The notes under the pieces are model-generated. The model had not been told where the DNA came from, did no database searches, and saw nothing but the letters and a program-made list of their open reading frames with translations. The position numbers were made by a program, and so were the translations under genes. From Polynucleobacter sp. UK-Kesae-W10 (GTDB lineage Bacteria > Pseudomonadota > Gammaproteobacteria > Burkholderiales > Burkholderiaceae): DNA of 64,000 nt. This document shows positions 63,771 through 64,000 of this stretch, in pieces. Each line of letters begins with the position of its first letter. Positions within the stretch are counted from its first letter, which is position 1. The stretch spans positions 606,986-670,985 of the forward strand of contig NZ_JACVQB010000001.1 of the NCBI RefSeq assembly GCF_018881575.1, given 5' to 3'.

Positions 63771-64000
63771 ATGCCGATCCGCGTACAAGAGGGCGATTTT
63801 GATGTTAGCGCTGAAATTGCAGCGCTGCGCAAAGGCGATCCACGTGTAGGTGCCGTAGTGAGCTTTTTGGGTGCTGTGCGCGACCTCAATGATGGTAGCC
63901 AAGTGAAGGGTATGACCCTGGAGCATTACCCCGGCATGACTGAAAAGGCCTTAGAAGAAATTCTGTCTCAAGCCAAGGCACGCTGGGATATCTATCAGAC
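63771..64000 (+). CDS. moaE: molybdopterin synthase catalytic subunit MoaE (partial)
   Basis: The first 76 residues of MoaE, cut by the window end. It opens MPIRVQEGDFDVSAEI, with GAVVSFLGAVRD near 27-38 and LEHYPGMTEKAL near 50-61, both conserved in MoaE. The catalytic Lys lies in the missing part. It begins one base after moaD. Confidence 0.93.
   Translation, partial: MPIRVQEGDFDVSAEIAALRKGDPRVGAVVSFLGAVRDLNDGSQVKGMTLEHYPGMTEKALEEILSQAKARWDIYQ

Overview
The window looks like chromosomal backbone DNA of a betaproteobacterium of the Burkholderiaceae, most likely Polynucleobacter or a close relative. The evidence is the gene order (rne / rluC-HAD-sppA-maf-yceD-rpmF-plsX-fabHDG-acpP-fabF / degP-lepA-lepB-rnc-era-recO-pdxJ-acpS-nagZ), priB between rpsF and rpsR, an EF-P with Arg32 beside its rhamnosyltransferase EarP, and very compact spacing. 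The genus is an inference from gene content, not from a phylogenetic marker. I see no insertion sequences, prophage, CRISPR array or rRNA genes. The only gene-free stretch above 300 bp is the rne/rluC divergent region (17458-17920).

Layout. 1-14.7 kb: an end of an unknown gene, a DUF2889 protein, rsuA-phhB, a two-subunit molybdenum dehydrogenase (iorAB) followed by msrQ and a small secreted protein, an SRAP protein, a PpiC foldase, thyA-folA, a ferredoxin with its NADP reductase, a 2-hydroxyacid dehydrogenase, and a molybdenum-cofactor set moaA-mobA-moeA. 14.8-28.4 kb: rne with a long structured leader, then rluC and the fatty-acid/ribosomal L32 cluster. 28.4-37.4 kb: degP through nagZ on one strand. 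37.5-44.5 kb: efp and earP, uvrC head-to-head with earP, pgsA, tRNA-Gly and tRNA-Cys, a lipoprotein, lexA and an asparaginase. 44.5-47.7 kb: rpsF-priB-rpsR-rplI-dnaB. 47.7-58.1 kb (minus strand): a small PsiF-like repeat protein, an NlpC/P60 lipoprotein, a PhoH protein, a peroxiredoxin and a complete set of L-Ara4N lipid A genes (arnT, B, C, A split in two, D), headed by a small Mth938-type gene. 58.2-64 kb: alaA-hom-thrC, then a second moeA with moaD and moaE (cut by the window edge).

How the genes work together. The two molybdenum-cofactor groups supply cofactor to enzymes such as IorB. The fab cluster makes acyl chains and sits with L32 and the ACP-modifying AcpS. LepB, DegP and the lipoproteins belong to envelope biogenesis. 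The arn operon alters lipid A charge. EarP modifies EF-P so that polyproline stretches can be translated.

Most of the window is ordinary core genome. The points I consider most worth checking are non-coding or architectural: (a) a nested palindromic element between tRNA-Cys and a lipoprotein gene; (b) two terminator-like hairpins in the phoH leader; (c) a lexA promoter that would give a leaderless mRNA, with an SOS box over its -10; (d) earP and uvrC start codons sharing CATG; (e) the absence of rpoE-rseAB between fabF and degP; (f) a 5'-terminal hairpin in the predicted rne transcript. I found no clear evidence of a wholly new protein system.
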